Positions 44,498 through 55,149 are shown, numbered from the stretch's first letter. The stretch is 64,000 bases of DNA from Diaporthe sp. PMI_573 (GCA_021399435.1 JAJTUP010000067.1:248001-312000); one strand, 5' to 3'. Translations and numbers: made by a program. The notes: generated by a model not told the origin, from the sequence alone.

Positions 44498-45913
44498 ATG
44501 ACCGCAGCACCTGACTCAATGCTTTCGCTGGTGCCGGCTGACCTGCGGGGGGACCAGTACCGGGTCGGTGATCCGGGCTACAAGGAGGCGCGCCTCATCT
44601 TCAACATGCGCAGGGACAATTGCGATCCCGCTCTCATCGTTCGGCCCGCTGACGTTGCCGACCTGCAAGCGTTAATGCGTCACGCATACGCCAACAACAT
44701 TCCCGTCGCAGTCCGTGGCGGTGGGCACGGGCCCGACGCGGACGCCATGCCCCACAATCAGCTCGTGGTCGATATGAGTCAGTGGAATGATGTTGCAGTT
44801 GATGCTGTCAACCGCGTCCTGCGCGCCGGTGCCGGCACTACTCTCGGGGAGCTGGACGCGGCTGGTTACGCGCATGGGCTTGTCGTCCCGGCTGGCACCG
44901 TCAGCCACACGGGCATCGCTGGCTTGACGCTGGGTGGCGGTGTCGGCTTTAACATGAGGCGCTTTGGGGCTACTGTCGACAATCTCCTTGCCTGCGAGCT
45001 TGTGACGGCCGACGGCCGGCTTGTCCGAGCCGACGACACCGAGAACCCCGAGTTGATATGGGCTCTCCGTGGCGGCGGCGGCAACTTTGGCGTTGTGACG
45101 ACGTTCGAGTACCGCGCACACCCCTATCCCTCAGAAGTCGGCCTCGCGTCCCTTTTTTTCGGCCTTGACGAGGCGAGAGGAGTGCTGCTCAAGTCCGTCG
45201 AGTTTATGAAAACTGCCCCTCGCGAACTCCAAATGATCCCCACACTGCAGCCACTGCCTCCGCTTCCTGGCGTTCCGCAAGAGCTTCACGGTGCCCCCGG
45301 CGTGTGGATAGTCTGCGTGTACTCGGGCGATCAAGCCAAGTTCGACGCAGTGATTCAATCCGTCGCTGCTCTTGGGAAGCCAGCCGCAGTCGAGGCCCAT
45401 ATCAAGCCCTGGTTGGAGGTGAATAGTTTTCTCAACGCGTCAGCCCCATATGGTCGTCGGACTGTAACCCGGGGCACCTACTTTTCCGTCTTAACAGAGG
45501 AGATGGTGGACAATATGATCGCAGCCGCTTTACGCGCACCAGAACTGCCCACCCATGGCCCTAGCAGTGTTCAAGAGCTCTGGATCTACGCGGGAGGAGC
45601 GATTGTTGAGGACTTTGACGAGGACTCGTGCGCCTTCTCCCGCGAAGGCGCACTCGGATTTTACGAAGTCGTCGCCCAGTGGGACCTTCCGGAAGCTGAC
45701 GAGGAGAACCTATCGTGGGTCAACGAGACGGCGGATGTGGTGACGAAGGATTGTATGGCCAGCGGCTACTCCAACTTCAGCTGGGATCTTGGCTTGGAGT
45801 GGAGGCGTGGCCTCTTTGGCAAGCCAGAGAAATGGGACCGGCTGTTGGCTACCAAGAAGAAATGGGATCCCAAAAACCTGCTGCGCTTTAACAAGAACTT
45901 CCCTGTCAATTAG
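44498..45913 (+). CDS. FAD-linked oxidoreductase, BBE-like, mono-covalent type (471 aa)
   Basis: Single exon, 471 residues. The FAD_binding_4 (PCMH) domain spans about 45-215: PALIVRPADVADLQALMRHA, then VRGGGHG with His77, the usual site of covalent FAD attachment, then VPAGTVSHTGIAGLTLGGGV (131-149) and LIWALRGGGGNFGVVT. In berberine-bridge enzymes a second flavin link comes from a Cys in the G-x-C-x-x-V/T-G motif; here the corresponding position is Ser (TVSHTGI), so only the His link is possible. The C-terminus has the BBE substrate domain and the closing YSNFSW...KKKWDPKNLLRFNKNFPV. No signal peptide is seen, unlike many plant and fungal relatives, so it is probably cytosolic. The likely reaction is an O2-dependent oxidation of an alcohol, lactol or amine; the substrate is unknown. 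Confidence 0.85.
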   Translation: MTAAPDSMLSLVPADLRGDQYRVGDPGYKEARLIFNMRRDNCDPALIVRPADVADLQALMRHAYANNIPVAVRGGGHGPDADAMPHNQLVVDMSQWNDVAVDAVNRVLRAGAGTTLGELDAAGYAHGLVVPAGTVSHTGIAGLTLGGGVGFNMRRFGATVDNLLACELVTADGRLVRADDTENPELIWALRGGGGNFGVVTTFEYRAHPYPSEVGLASLFFGLDEARGVLLKSVEFMKTAPRELQMIPTLQPLPPLPGVPQELHGAPGVWIVCVYSGDQAKFDAVIQSVAALGKPAAVEAHIKPWLEVNSFLNASAPYGRRTVTRGTYFSVLTEEMVDNMIAAALRAPELPTHGPSSVQELWIYAGGAIVEDFDEDSCAFSREGALGFYEVVAQWDLPEADEENLSWVNETADVVTKDCMASGYSNFSWDLGLEWRRGLFGKPEKWDRLLATKKKWDPKNLLRFNKNFPVN

Positions 45914-46481
45914 AGCCCCGCTCTGTATTGAGCTGGGTAAAGCGGTCTCAATCCAAGCGATTGGCGGTAGTCATAAGCAAAACTTGATCCGTAGATGGCT
46001 TGCTTGCTCTTGACCCCAGCTTTTCAATGCCATTCCTGAGGTTCTCTTGCTAGACGATAGTTAAGCACTTGCAGTGAATGTCTGAAAAACTCTCTGTAAT
46101 TCATTGCCCAGTGTGGTTCTAGTCTCTGTAAGTTAAACCTGGGACGAGACAGAGAACCGACATGACACCAATCCAACAGAGAAAATCTTATAGGCAGCCT
46201 CGAGGCTGGTATGACTGTATCCCTATCGGCTCTGAACAAGGAAAGTCGCTAGTAGCCGCCCTCGACCACCCGCCGTAACGCACATCGTATCAGCTAGTTG
46301 CACCACCTTGAATTGCTGTTTCACCTCACAACATCCCGCAAGCTTGCCCAGGTGGCCTCAACACACGTGAGGACTCCAAAGGAATGATTGATGTCTTTGT
46401 TAAGTGTGGTGGGCACTACGGACCAAGGTAAACACCAAACGGCCTCCGAGCTGTCGTACTCTTGTCCATGATCTAGTCTAT
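45914..46481. other. Convergent intergenic region
   Basis: It lies between the 3' ends of the FAD-linked oxidase and the dienelactone hydrolase. No additional gene or obvious repeat is seen. Confidence 0.5.
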
Positions 46482-47418
46482 TTACAAGTGCGTATCAAAC
46501 CACAACACAGCTTGCAGGAATGCCGCCTCCTTGGCAAGCTTCTGCCTCTTGACGGCCAGATCGCAGCGCACAGCGAAGCCATGCTCAGCCCCTAGATACA
46601 AGTTTATCTGTGCAGGAACATCCAGCTTGCCCAGGACCTCCTCCGACTCCTTTCTCTTGTCGGGTGGGAACATGAAGTCGTTTTCGGCCGCGGCAATAGT
46701 CAGGGGCGCCTTGATGGCCTCCAACTCGGCCTTCTCGACAAATGACGGATGAGCCGTGAACCCGGCGTTGAGCTTTTTGTCGTCCAAGAACCGGACAACG
46801 TACTTGGCGCCGAAGCAGTACCCGACAGCTCCGATTCTCTGGCATAAAAAATGTGGGCATGCTTGTCTCGGCATCGGAAGAAGGCGAGGCTTACCTTGCA
46901 TCCGTACTTGGATCGCATGACGGACAGGGATTTCTCGACAACTGGGTCGATTGACCCGGGGAGATGCGCGATCTTGTTTTTGTTGCAGGCGCCGTTTATC
47001 CATGCCATGATGTCAAATTCTTCTGGGTGGTTCAACGGGACTGGGTCGCCATGAAACAGGTCGGGCATCATGACAAAATATCTGTACAGGAGTTTATTAG
47101 CTCGGTGCACCTCAGCCATGTCGCCGGTTTGACCCACCCGTTCGCCGCAAACTGGTCTGCGAGGAGTTGGGCATTGATAAACTTGTGCCCAACCACATCA
47201 GTCAGGCTGGTTAATGGCATTGCAATGTCAGATAATTATTCCATATCGAAAAACCGTCAGTCGTGCATGGCCCACATTAAGATTCCCTTGTCGGAAGAGC
47301 CATTCTTGGGTTCTGAAATGTAGACTTCCAGGTCATCATAGCCCTCGAGGCGACCGACAGCGTCTCCGTCGTGCTTGACACCCTTGTAGCAACAGGATCC
47401 GGGGGGGTGGGAAGTCAT
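46482..47418 (-). CDS. Dienelactone hydrolase family protein (251 aa)
   Basis: Exons 47,418-47,276, 47,206-47,138, 47,081-46,895 and 46,838-46,482 join in phase over introns of 69, 56 and 56 bp, giving 251 residues, the normal size. It starts MTSHPPGSCC with the family-typical CCYKGVKHDG. Catalytic triad: Cys141 in GAVGYCFGAKYV, Asp187 in AAENDFMFPPD and His219 in LGAEHGFAVR. The fold-specific LTDVVGHKFINAQLLADQFA and PDLFHGDPV segments are present. The family hydrolyses dienelactones from aromatic breakdown and other small lactones. It is divergently transcribed from the C2H2 regulator across about 400 bp, a common arrangement for an inducible catabolic gene. An in-frame upstream ATG would add a low-complexity stretch; the inner start fits the family. 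Confidence 0.85.
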
Positions 47419-47732
47419 GGGAATTGGAGGTGAAACACTGACGAATAGAAATTGATGAGGAGAAAGGGCTGTTGAGAATTGTCTGCTGAGGGTTGCGGAC
47501 CGAAAACAGCAAGAGTTATGACTTGTATAAATCCGATGCCGCTCGCCGTATGTATACGCGCAACGCACTTGGCGGCCCCCACCTGCCAGCCTGGGCCTGT
47601 GAGCGGCGGTGGCCATCACCGTCGCCGTCGCGCTCGGAATTACCAATTGGGACCGACCGCCGGAACCTTATTTCCCAATGAGGAAGGCTGGGCAACCCCG
47701 TCCGGGGGGATAAGTTTGGTGCAAATATGGAA

Positions 47733-47740
47733 CTTACCCC
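47733..47740 (-). promoter_or_regulatory. Candidate cluster motif GGGGTAAG (divergent DLH/regulator promoter)
   Basis: CTTACCCC on the plus strand is the reverse complement of GGGGTAAG, in the 400-bp divergent region between the dienelactone hydrolase and the C2H2 regulator. A CCCCGTCCGGGGGG near-palindrome lies just before it at 47,697-47,709. Confidence 0.3.
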
Positions 47741-47825
47741 ATCACACTCCGTTTTCAGTCAGTATTGCATCTTATCGTTCTACTCCTGGTCGCCGCAGAT
47801 GGGGCCTTGCACACCACGAGCCGTG

Positions 47826-50413
47826 ATGGAGACTGCCTCATTCAGAGTGAGAGGGCTGGAAGAGGCCACCGCACAAGATGTGCCTCCCATGATGTCTCTG
47901 ATGTCTACTTTCCGCCCTAGACAACCAAACAGCCCCGCTGGAGCACGCCGACACCGCTGTAGCATGTGCCCGCAGGCGTTCGCGCGGAGTGAACATCTCG
48001 TGCGGCATGAGCGCTCGCGTAAGTCAGGAACTGCCCCCGTGCCCCAGAAAGGTCAACCAGTGGCGACTAGCGAGGCTGACCCACGGCCCCAGACCGAGGT
48101 GAGAAGCCCTTCCGGTGCACGCTTTGCAACACGCAGTTCACCCGCAAGGACCTCATCAAGAGCCATGTCAGGAGACAGCATCCTGGGGAGGCAGACCGTT
48201 ATGAGGCCGGCGCCATCTTGCAAGGCCAAGAGTCCGCCACCTCGGCGAAACAGGGCTCGGGTTTGCCCATCCCTGCCACGGCATCAGCGATGCCATACTC
48301 GCCCACGTACGGCTCCGTCCTGAACTGGGAGCCCGTCAGTCCAATTTCTGTCGGGGCGCAGACCCAACCCGGCGGCAACGGCACCCGTGCCGAGTTTGCT
48401 GGCGTAGTCGCTGGTGACTTTGGCTTTGACTTTGATAGCCTTTTCGAGGGCATGGACTTCGGAGATGCCACCCGAAATCTTCCCGGCCCAAGGCCTCAGC
48501 CAGATGTCGCGATTACCACGAATGCTGGCCTCGAGGTGCCTAGTACTCCATCCATACTGGACGTGCAACTAGACGCCTCGACTGTCCTTCCCCCACCCAC
48601 CATCGTGGAGCAGGTTTCGGCCACCAGTGTGACCGAAAACCCAACTCAACTTGGTTCCTTTGAGATCTCGGAAACAAAACGGACAAGTATCGCCGCCGAG
48701 ATGAAGACGGTATGCCACCTCGGTAGATGTCGACAGGCCTTCAAAAATTCGTAATCGGCTGACATAGCAGTAGGCTCAAACGTATGGGAGCTTTGGAATG
48801 CCGTCCTGCCTTCAGCTGGAACGCTTCATCACCGCCTGTTTCGACTCACTCTTCAGCCTACTGCCCTGCATCCATCTGCCGACGTGGAGGGCCGAGGACG
48901 CACATCCATGTCTTCTCTTAGCCATGGCCTCTTTTGGCGCAAAGTACTGCAAGCGGCGTGACTTGGCCGTAGTGCTCCATCGGGCGTCGCGCACTGCCAC
49001 ACTCGACCAGGTACGCACGCAGATTCTGTTGTTGTCCATGAGAGAAAGCTAACGTGGCTAAGCTGGCCGTCTTGGATGCTGGGGTGCATGACCAGCCGCT
49101 GTGGTTGATGCAAGCATTATTTCTAGTCATGTGCTTTGGCACCTGGAGCGGAGAGGTGCAGTTGAGCCACGAGGCCCCGTCTATACAGTCTTTGCTAACC
49201 GAGGTTCGTCTCTCCCCGAGCATGAGGGGCGGCTGGGCCATCTGACCGGGCCTACAGATGTTTCGCTCCAGTCCGGCACCACGGAACAGTCAGAATCGTG
49301 AGCACGCGAGACTTAGCTGGGCAGAGTGGGTGGAAGTGGAGACGGCCATCCGGTATGTCCAGGGGTGGTCCCGACCCATCCAGTGCTACGAGGTTGCTGA
49401 CACCGGCCAGCACGAGGTACACGGTGTATCAGTACTTTAGCCTCATTACACGGGCGTTCAATATCTCACCTGCCATCTGCAACGTAGAAATCGACCTGCT
49501 AATGCCCTCAAGCGATGCTGAGTGGACGGCGCCCACGGCTCAAGAGTGGGAAGCCTGCCGGGCACACTCGCCAGGGAGACCCACGTTTCTCGCAACGCTC
49601 GACAGTCTACTTGGCACATCGGCCACCGAGGTTCCCTTTGTCAGCCCGTTTGGTGCCCACATCATGCTGCACGCCCTGCTGCAACAGATGTGGTTTGCGC
49701 GGCAAGACCGCTGGAGCCCGTGTTCCAGCTCGCACACCGCCCACCTGCGCTCTGCGCTAGACAAGTGGGAGGCCAGGGCGCAGCTGGACCAGGAGTCATC
49801 GATATCGCCCTATAGTCCGCAAGCACCCCTGCTCTACAACTCTCACTCGCTGCTCAGGCTGGCGAGGCTGTATCTCTGTGGAGACCTGGCGAGCGTCCAC
49901 ACGACATTTACGAGCCACAGCGTCGACAAGATATCGCATGCCATGATGACACAGGTAAAAGTCGGTCGCTTTGCGCCCGACGCGCAAGCAGCACTCCTCG
50001 CCGCACACTCACTCCGTGTCCCCCTCAAGGTTGGCGTGGCCCTCAATAGTGGATGCGGAAGCCTGCAATACCAGCTGTTCTCTCTCGACTGTGGTGGGTC
50101 GAATCTTGCGCCGAGTGTTGATGTCTCGCTTTGTCTGACTCGGTCAGTAGGTCTATATCTGAGCAAATGGCTCCAGGTTCTGCTCGCAACCCCGGAGATG
50201 ACTTGGTCGCCGGAGGAGAAGGAGGTCGTAGCTCTCGCCACTTCGATCCTCAGCGAGGTCGATCTTCCTCTAGACAAGGCCCAGAAGCCGCTGAGCGCCC
50301 AGATTGCTTACGCTTGCTCTATGATTCTCGACGGGATAGACACCTGGGGGATTTCAGACATTCTTTTGGCAGCTCTAAAAAAACATGCAGATAATCTTGC
50401 GTTGGTATCCTAA
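47826..50413 (+). CDS. C2H2 zinc-finger transcription factor with fungal-specific regulatory domain (761 aa)
   Basis: Six exons (47,826-48,018; 48,093-48,709; 48,774-49,010; 49,063-49,203; 49,258-49,352; 49,411-50,413) join in phase over introns of 52-74 bp. Two C2H2 fingers lie at residues 45-61 (CSMCPQAFARSEHLVRHERSH) and 73-94 (CTLCNTQFTRKDLIKSHVRR), linked by the HRGEKPF joint that spans intron 1. After an acidic, Pro/Thr-rich middle comes the fungal_trans-type region: ERFITACFDSLFSLLPCIHL, HPCLLLAMASFGAKY, PLWLMQALFLVMCFGTWSG, LSWAEWVEVETAIRTR and YTVYQYFSLITRAFNISPAI. C2H2 plus fungal_trans is a known combination in pathway-specific regulators. It is probably nuclear and controls the neighbouring catabolic genes; both the range of targets and the inducer are inference. 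The exact start is uncertain because other ATGs lie in frame at 47,727, 47,889, 47,892 and 47,901. Confidence 0.8.
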
Positions 50414-50749
50414 AAACTCATCCTCGTCCTGGACACACGGTGGGATTATGTACATGTGCGTGGTTTCGTTCTTAATCCGTAAACTCCAAAGGCGTATGCG
50501 GTTCTTTCTTGTCCGTGGATAGGTAGTGGTAACGCTTAACGACCCGCGTCTAAAAAAAAAAACCATAATTGTGATGACAGCGGGGGAGGGGGGCGACACA
50601 ATTAGTGGCACGTGGCCAAAGCCTTGTGACAGCCGCTTTATATACCATATGCGAGAGGCGATTTGCCATCCGGTTGCTCAGCTGACCCCCCTCTTCTAAC
50701 GCCCACCCTGCTCCTCGCACCCTCGCGTGGGCAGCAATGCCACAGTATG
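50414..50749. other. Convergent intergenic region
   Basis: It separates the 3' ends of the regulator and the FAD monooxygenase. It contains an A homopolymer near 50,552-50,562 and a G-rich run near 50,580-50,594. No gene. Confidence 0.5.
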
Positions 50750-52074
50750 CTAATTCTTTGCCAAGGCTGCCATGTCAGTCCTCCATGTCGTCATAAATGG
50801 GACCAGGAACTCCTCCAAGGTTGTCTGCGCAGGATTCTTGAACTTTTGAAGAAACCAATCCTCATACGCGGACTCCGGGGTGCGCTGAATGCGGTGCTTG
50901 TTGTGCGTGGTGGTAGGATCAACAAAAGTCTGGAAAACCTTCCTCCGCTCGCCAGAGTACGTGTTCAGCAAGGAAATCGGCTGCTGCTTGTCGAAGATCA
51001 TGAGAAGCGTTTCGGCAAGAGCATCCGCATCGAGGATTCCGCTGGTGAGGCCCATTGCGCCGAATGGCTGTCATGGCGTTAGCAAGCCGACGGTGGACAG
51101 CAGAAGCTAGGATTACTCACGTTGTTCAGGTGCGCGGCGTCGCCCGCAAGTACACATCTCCCCTTGGTCATGGTAGTCGCAAGCCGTTGATGTATGCGAT
51201 ACATGGCCTTGCGCTTAACCTCGTACTGAAGAGGTCGGGGGCCGACCATCTTGTCCTCATACAGCGCTCTGAGACTCCCTTCCGACAGTATTTCGTCATC
51301 CGTCCTTGGGTCTGCAGCGTCGACAGCAATCGTGTAGCGCCAGAGAGAAGGTTGCCCCTTGACGGGCTTGACCAACGGAACGATAATGGCATAGTGGACG
51401 GGATCCAAAACAAAGTGAGATTGGGCGGTCAGGTGCAGAGGATGGTGAGGGAGCATGACATCCGTGGTGACGAGTCTCTCGGGCCAGGTGTGACCTTGCA
51501 TTTGGATCCCGAGGATCTTGCGAGTCGTCGACCTGCCACCGTCGGCGCCAACCAGGAAGCTGCTGAACATGGTCTTCTCAGTGCCAGAGTGCACGTCTCT
51601 CACAGTGGCTTTCACCACATCAGGGCCGTCGTCGATTCCAGTCAACTCAGTGCCCCAGTGGACCCTGATGTGACCAGTCGCCAGTCCCTGCTCAAGAACC
51701 AGTTGACAGAATATCGGCTGTGCAATAATCACCATGCCTTTTTCCGGATTGTCCTGGTTGCCCTCATCGAACGGCAGGTGGGCAATGACATCTCCCCAGG
51801 TCTTGCCACCTTTCCCATCGTCCTTGACCGGTGTTCGCCAGCCCAGGTCCGTAGCCACATGGCCTCTCTCAGCCATAAGCCCCAACAAGCCTGCCTCCTT
51901 GCACGCGAGGGCAGCGGCGCCGTAATGGCCCGAAGAACGAGGTTGCTGACTGATTGCATCTTCCTTCTCGATTACGTCGACGTCGACGCCGGCCTTGCCG
52001 AGCCTGTAGGCCAAGAAGAGTCCCACGGGTCCCGCACCAACGATGACTACGTTCCGGTTGCTTCTTGAGGCCAT
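50750..52074 (-). CDS. FAD-dependent aromatic hydroxylase (phenol-hydroxylase type, 423 aa)
   Basis: Exons 52,074-51,121 and 51,067-50,750 join over a 53-bp intron (GTGAGT...TGACAG) to give 423 residues. Motifs of class A flavoprotein monooxygenases: the dinucleotide fold VVIVGAGPVGLFLAYRLGKA (G13-x-G-x-x-G18), the DG motif SFLVGADGGRSTTR, and the GD motif GRCVLAGDAAHLNNP / FGAMGLTSGILDA, which the intron splits. These enzymes use NADPH and O2 to hydroxylate phenols or related aromatics. The length (about 420) is that of the single-component 3-hydroxybenzoate/salicylate-hydroxylase-like group without the C-terminal thioredoxin-like domain. With the dienelactone hydrolase and RraA-like aldolase nearby, ring activation before cleavage is a reasonable role. 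No targeting signal; cytosolic. Confidence 0.85.
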
Positions 52075-52883
52075 CTTGGTAGGGGTGAAAAGTGAAAGAT
52101 GCTAATAAAGATATCTTCGGTACGTAGGGCGTACCACTATAAAGTCTTGGTTTTCTTTTTTTTATCGATAGTGCTTAAACAAGGCAAAAGTTCAGTGTGA
52201 TGAGGTTAATAAGACTATTCATCAGCGCTGTCATTCTGGGAAATTAATACACCTATGCCCCGGGGCTTGTCCATGTTGTCCGAAAGGAGTAACTTGGAGA
52301 TGACTGGAACGAGAGCGTGCCAAGGAAGCTCCTAGGAAATCTCTGACGGCTCACCATCTACGGCAATTGCGTTATGGTAACTGCGCCAGTAAATCAGCTG
52401 GATCTTATTACTTGGGAAACAAATGACGCCGGCAACCTCTACTGCTTCTTTGCACCGCCGATAGCTTGGCGGGAGAGGGCCTGGAACATGGCTGTTCTCA
52501 AGCACATACCTCTAAACCATCCAGGTTTCCATACCCTTACTCCTCAGGCCTGTTATCTCTTCACAGTGGGCATTGCAATTCCGGCCTTCCGCCATGCTTG
52601 CTGCAACCTCGCACTGGCGATGGGGGAGCCCAGTTGTCGTAAGCGGAAGGATGGCCTTGCTCGGATCTAGACGCGAATGCGGTTAGCTCGAGTTGTCGCT
52701 ACGGCCCGAGTCAGTACTAGTGCCAAGTGAATATCGGTGGGCCAGTTGGGCCTATTTCTCCTCTCGCAACACATCCCGACGAGGTTAATCGCACTTAGCA
52801 ACTCCGTGGGGTCGAGAAACTGGGGCCAATCTTCCCCCACCCATCCATTGTCGATCCCTCCCGGCCGATAGTTGCTGGAAGCC

Positions 52884-52891
52884 GGGGTAAC
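52884..52891 (+). promoter_or_regulatory. Candidate cluster motif variant GGGGTAAC (monooxygenase/TAXI divergent region)
   Basis: It is part of GGGGTAACCGGGGTC; a second variant, GGGGTACG, is at 52,949-52,956. Both lie in the 1.1-kb region between the FAD monooxygenase and the TAXI-like gene. They differ by one or two bases from GGGGTAAG seen in the other cluster promoters. Confidence 0.25.
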
Positions 52892-53161
52892 CGGGGTCTG
52901 CAGATGAGATCCGTCCGGGAGCAAGGTGCCGGAAACCCCGGACATGTTGGGGTACGGCTTATTTCCTAATTTGGCCTTACTCGTTGACGGAGTTGAAGGT
53001 ATACTATATCTTGTTCGGCAACCACGCTTATACCAAGTGATTCCTCAAGCAATCACTCACTCACCTTTATCTCCTTATTGCAAACACTTAGATTCCTCAC
53101 CTCAATAATCCATTGCACGCACAGCCACCTAAGCTTAAAACACAAAGCAAGACAAAACATT

Positions 53162-54169
53162 ATGGGTGAACCAGCATCAAAGTTGCTCGGCGGCGGCCCC
53201 CGTCTTGATCGTGACTACAACCTACAGTTCCTTGGAGACTGGGGCCAAGCCAACTTCCATCGCATCCTATGCTGGCTCACACAGGAATTTTGCGACCGAG
53301 CCGGGCCGCGTACCCGTACGGCCATCTGGAGCTGGCGAGGCGGTGGCATGGAGGCCTTCGACCTGGTGAGCGAGGGCCAGGTCCAGATTGCCCTTGCCAC
53401 GCCTGCCAATTTGATGAAATCTGCTGCTACGGGTGACGGCATCTTCGGCGGCCGCAAGTATCCCAACATTCGCACACTGGCCGTCTTACCCCAGAACGAC
53501 CGCGTGGTTCTTGCCCTTGATCCCAGCCTTGGTTGCAAGACCTTCGCCGACATTCGCGCGAAGAAGCCGAAGATGAAGATTGTCCTGCCCCCTGACACCG
53601 ATGACAGTCCTACCGCGTGGGTCTGCCACCGTTATCTGGAGGCTCATGGCATCACTGCAGACGACATCCGATCTTGGGGGGGCGAAATCCTTGATCATTC
53701 CGTACGGGCGGACCAATGTCTCATTCCGGCCCATGATCCGGGGAGCGGAATCAATGCCGTGATCCAAGAGGCCATCATGACACCGTGGTGGACACTGCTG
53801 ATCGATGGCCGTAACTTCATTCCCATCCCGGCCGAGAAGGAGGTCCTCGAGAAGTTGGACAAGAGCCTCCCGGGTCTGGGCCCGTCAACTCTGCCTGCCG
53901 GATACTGGGACACGTTGAAGGAAGATTTGCCGACACTGGCATTCAATGATTTCGTCCTAATCACCCGCGACGACCTTCCGGATGAGGTGGCATACCTTCT
54001 CACTTGGATCCTGGACAAGACTAAGTGGGTAATCAACAGCCAGTATCAGCACATCCCCCAGCATAAGAGCCCTCTAGGTTATCCATTTGAGCCCGCGAAG
54101 ATGGTTCTTACACCACTCCCTCTGCACCCAGCTGCTGCGAGATACTGGCGGGAGCAGGGACTATTGTGA
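53162..54169 (+). CDS. TRAP/TAXI-type solute-binding-like protein (335 aa)
   Basis: Single exon, 335 residues from MGEPASKLLGG; an upstream ATG at 53,078 would add 28 residues and is less likely. The sequence follows the bacterial TAXI/NMT1-like periplasmic binding fold: an early segment around FHRILCWLTQ, IALATPANLMKSAATG, YPNIRTLAVLPQNDRVVLAL, FADIRAKKPKMKIVLP, a hinge-side NAVIQEAIMTPWW, FIPIPAEKEVLEKL, LPAGYW, FVLITRDDLPDEVAYLLTWI, and the C-terminal signature PLPLHPAAARYWREQGLL. In bacteria these proteins feed TRAP transporters. Here there is no signal peptide and no TRAP membrane subunit, so it cannot work in the bacterial way; intracellular ligand binding or an enzymatic role is more likely. 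An intronless bacterial-type gene in a fungal cluster suggests past horizontal transfer (inference). Confidence 0.75.
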   Translation: MGEPASKLLGGGPRLDRDYNLQFLGDWGQANFHRILCWLTQEFCDRAGPRTRTAIWSWRGGGMEAFDLVSEGQVQIALATPANLMKSAATGDGIFGGRKYPNIRTLAVLPQNDRVVLALDPSLGCKTFADIRAKKPKMKIVLPPDTDDSPTAWVCHRYLEAHGITADDIRSWGGEILDHSVRADQCLIPAHDPGSGINAVIQEAIMTPWWTLLIDGRNFIPIPAEKEVLEKLDKSLPGLGPSTLPAGYWDTLKEDLPTLAFNDFVLITRDDLPDEVAYLLTWILDKTKWVINSQYQHIPQHKSPLGYPFEPAKMVLTPLPLHPAAARYWREQGLL

Positions 54170-54748
54170 TGAATTCTTGTGCCGGCCCATGTAGCTACTA
54201 CAGCATGATTACGCAGATTGTCTATTGAAACTACCAGTGACCCTCTAAGCCCTTTTACCACTGAATGCACCGAATTCTGTGAAGTCTACCAGCGACGACT
54301 TTCCCGTCTTTTCGCACAGATGCTCGGAGGCGATAACTGGAGTCTGCCGCAGAGACCGTAAAGGCGAGACTGTTGATATTTATATGGCTGAGATGCGATG
54401 AGGAACGTTGACCGGAGAGTAACAATATGCAGGGCTGGGACTACATTGTTATGATGAGAGTTTTCGCCATGACGTTAATTAATAGCGAGTTAGATTTGGG
54501 GCCATGGCCGCGTAGTCATGGCCGACAGAAACCCCGCTACAGAATCGTCAACATCAATGTGGGATCAATCCTTTTCAAGCCATAGGAGGTAGATACGTTT
54601 CGAAGTAATAGACGTAATTGCCGTTTGACGACTTCTCAAACCAGCCTCGCTCGAAGGATTATCCTGTGCGCTGTAGAGACCTGTCGGCTGTCTAGAAACA
54701 CTCGCTGGTCATGGACTCAACAAATTTCTCGGCCAGGCCCTTTTAACG
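54170..54748. other. Intergenic region
   Basis: No gene, repeat or RNA recognised. It is the last clearly GC-normal spacer before the damaged PKS block. Confidence 0.45.
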
Positions 54749-55090
54749 CTACTCCCAAGAACAGTAGACCTTTGGCACAACCTGAAGGACACCATGATCT
54801 TCGTAGCAGTTGAATATTGTCCCATCATCACCATCATCCTGGCACTCCTGCGGAATAGTAAAGTCCGGACAGTTCAGGATGCCCGGGGCGTTTGAGTTGC
54901 CGGTATAAGTACAGCCGTTTACACCGTTCACCTTAAAGCCTAGATTAAAAGTACCAGATGGGAAAGGAACCTGGTTCAGGTTGATATTGGTCGGGGCAGG
55001 AGTTGCGCCGACATCAAAACAGACGTTGTTTGTAGCACCGATCGCGGGCTCGTAAAACAGCCATTCGGAAGCCCAACATTGGCCATGGAG
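54749..55090 (-). pseudogene. C-terminal fragment of a small secreted-type protein
   Basis: An open frame without a start, about 110 residues, reads through NNVCFDVGATPAPTNINLNQ, VPFPSGTFNLGFKVNGVNGC, NCPDFTIPQECQDDGDDG, FNCYEDHGVLQVVPKVYCSW and a stop. Five or six Cys in this length and the Gly/Asn-rich character look like the mature part of a small extracellular fungal protein. Upstream sequence is interrupted by stops and meets the PKS fragment near 55,100-55,150, so the signal peptide and start are missing. No family assigned. Confidence 0.4.
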
Positions 55091-55149
55091 AAGCCGCAGC
55101 GGGGATTTTATCTCTGATAAAAAGCATCATGATGCTCCAGCATGATATA

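Noticed and set aside
51055..52068. A 337-codon plus-strand frame
   Set aside because: It is the mirror of the FAD monooxygenase, whose motifs and splice sites are clear on the minus strand.
52374..52670. A 98-codon frame between the monooxygenase and the TAXI-like gene
   Set aside because: It has no recognisable motif, no supporting splice or promoter signal, and lies in what is better explained as a shared divergent promoter region.
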